Below are positions 63,464 to 64,000 of a stretch of DNA of 64,000 nucleotides, in pieces. The position numbers were made by a program, and so were the translations under genes. The stretch is from Hydrogenophaga sp. Lineage in GTDB: Bacteria > Pseudomonadota > Gammaproteobacteria > Burkholderiales > Burkholderiaceae_C. The stretch is from positions 124,001 to 188,000 of the forward strand of contig NZ_JADMJO010000048.1 in NCBI RefSeq assembly GCF_018780385.1, given 5' to 3'. Each line of letters begins with the position of its first letter. Positions within the stretch are counted from its first letter, which is position 1. The notes beneath the pieces are model-generated. The model made no database searches. It saw only the letters and a program-made list of their open reading frames with translations, and was not told the DNA's origin.

Positions 63464-64000
63464 TCAGGACGGTGGCGGCGGCGTCGTGGCCTGGAAGAAG
63501 GCACGAAGGTGTCCGCGCACCTCGATGGCGCACGGACACTCCTGGGCGGGTTGCTCGCTCAGCGAGTCGGGCCAGCCGGTGGTGGAGGGCAACACACCGC
63601 TGTGCACGGCGATGCCCGCGCCGCGCAGGCGCTCGGCGTAGGCCAGCGCCTCGTCGCGCATCGGGTCGTCGGCGCCGGTCAGGATCAGCGCCGGTGGCAG
63701 GCCGATGAGGCGCTGCGCGCGGCCGGGCACGGCATAGGGATGTTCGGCGTCCATCGGCCCGCGCAGGTACTGCTGCCAGCCATCCATCCACTTGCAGCCG
63801 GTGGCCTCGCCCATCGTTTTCCGCAGCGACGCGGTGGCGTTGCACGGGTCCAGCATGGGGGCGACCAGGATCTGCCCGGCCAGCGGCGGGTGGGCGCGGT
63901 CGCGCACCATCAGCGCCACCGCGGCCGCGAGGTTGCCACCGGCTTCTTCACCGGCGACGAACAGGGGCGCGGTCGATCCGGCCAGGCGGGTGCGCTGCTT
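63464..64000 (-). CDS. llpE: LlpE-like alpha/beta hydrolase, C-terminal part, nucleophile Ser replaced by Glu
   Basis: The C-terminal 178 residues of a hormone-sensitive-lipase-type alpha/beta hydrolase; the start is beyond the window. The expected nucleophile elbow GDSAGGN reads GEEAGGN (about 63926-63946), so Ser is Glu. The Asp (LTGADDPMRDEALAYAERLRG) is present, but the His region is GVLPSTTGW rather than the usual H. In Burkholderia the first gene of the ceo and bpeEF-oprC operons is llpE, of unknown function, and this gene has the same position before the adaptor. It may be a non-enzymatic hydrolase fold. Confidence 0.8.
   Translation of the reverse strand, partial: KQRTRLAGSTAPLFVAGEEAGGNLAAAVALMVRDRAHPPLAGQILVAPMLDPCNATASLRKTMGEATGCKWMDGWQQYLRGPMDAEHPYAVPGRAQRLIGLPPALILTGADDPMRDEALAYAERLRGAGIAVHSGVLPSTTGWPDSLSEQPAQECPCAIEVRGHLRAFFQATTPPPPS

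Noticed and set aside
1..64000. CRISPR arrays, tRNA or rRNA genes, prophage or transposase genes
   Set aside because: None was seen on reading both strands; no regularly spaced direct repeats and no transposase-like proteins are present.

Overview
The window is high-GC, densely coded DNA with no RNA genes, phage genes or insertion sequences. The gene repertoire points to a beta-proteobacterium of the order Burkholderiales, most likely the family Comamonadaceae. Supporting signs are a Bug-type solute receptor, TRAP transport, a llpE-bpeE-bpeF-oprC type efflux operon known from Burkholderia, abundant LysR and TetR regulators, and one copy of a CCCCAAGG/CCTTGGGG hairpin repeat that I recognise from comamonad genomes. 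No species call is possible from the sequence alone. About 58 genes are supported, and no gap without a gene exceeds 300 bases.

Bases 1-11072 carry mixed housekeeping and accessory genes: the start of an AtuA-type gene with a divergent LysR regulator, a TerC membrane protein with a small exported CzcI-like protein, a Tat-exported flavoprotein, an orphan PAS histidine kinase, a DUF421 protein, a three-gene unit (DUF2167 protein, membrane protein, membrane-anchored J-domain protein) and a chemoreceptor. Bases 11356-22450 hold a large winged-helix/ATPase/TPR regulator that diverges from a six-gene operon: small protein, outer membrane channel, adaptor, RND pump, MgtC-like protein and patatin lipoprotein. 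Glycerophosphodiesterase and DUF2867 genes follow.

Bases 24492-29090 form a TetR-controlled electrophile or enone detoxification operon (quinone-oxidoreductase-like enzyme, SDR, Old Yellow Enzyme, alpha/beta hydrolase). Three related palindromes mark the regulator's start codon, the leader of the first enzyme gene and the leader of the second. Bases 29175-39864 form one eleven-gene operon on the minus strand for tetronate (erythronate/threonate) use: GntR regulator, LtnD, OtnK, OtnC, OtnI, DenD, a TRAP transporter, an aldehyde dehydrogenase and an SDR. The pathway would convert C4 sugar acids to dihydroxyacetone phosphate and CO2. DenD carries an in-frame repeat insertion, and OtnC lacks two expected active-site residues.

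Bases 39946-46962 are a second minus-strand catabolic group (Rieske oxygenase, TetR, serine hydrolase, dienoyl-CoA-reductase-like SDR, acyl-CoA synthetase, thiol-isomerase-like protein, small membrane protein), with another TetR gene divergent from it. Bases 47885-50249 pair a lone acetolactate-synthase-type enzyme with a divergent Lrp regulator. Bases 50295-55027 pair a LysR regulator with an HMG-CoA lyase / CoA-transferase / Bug receptor / gamma-carbonic-anhydrase cassette. An MFS exporter with its divergent LysR regulator follows. The window ends in a minus-strand RND efflux operon of the ceo/bpeEF-oprC type, whose first gene, a lipase/esterase homologue cut by the window edge, has Glu where the catalytic Ser is expected.
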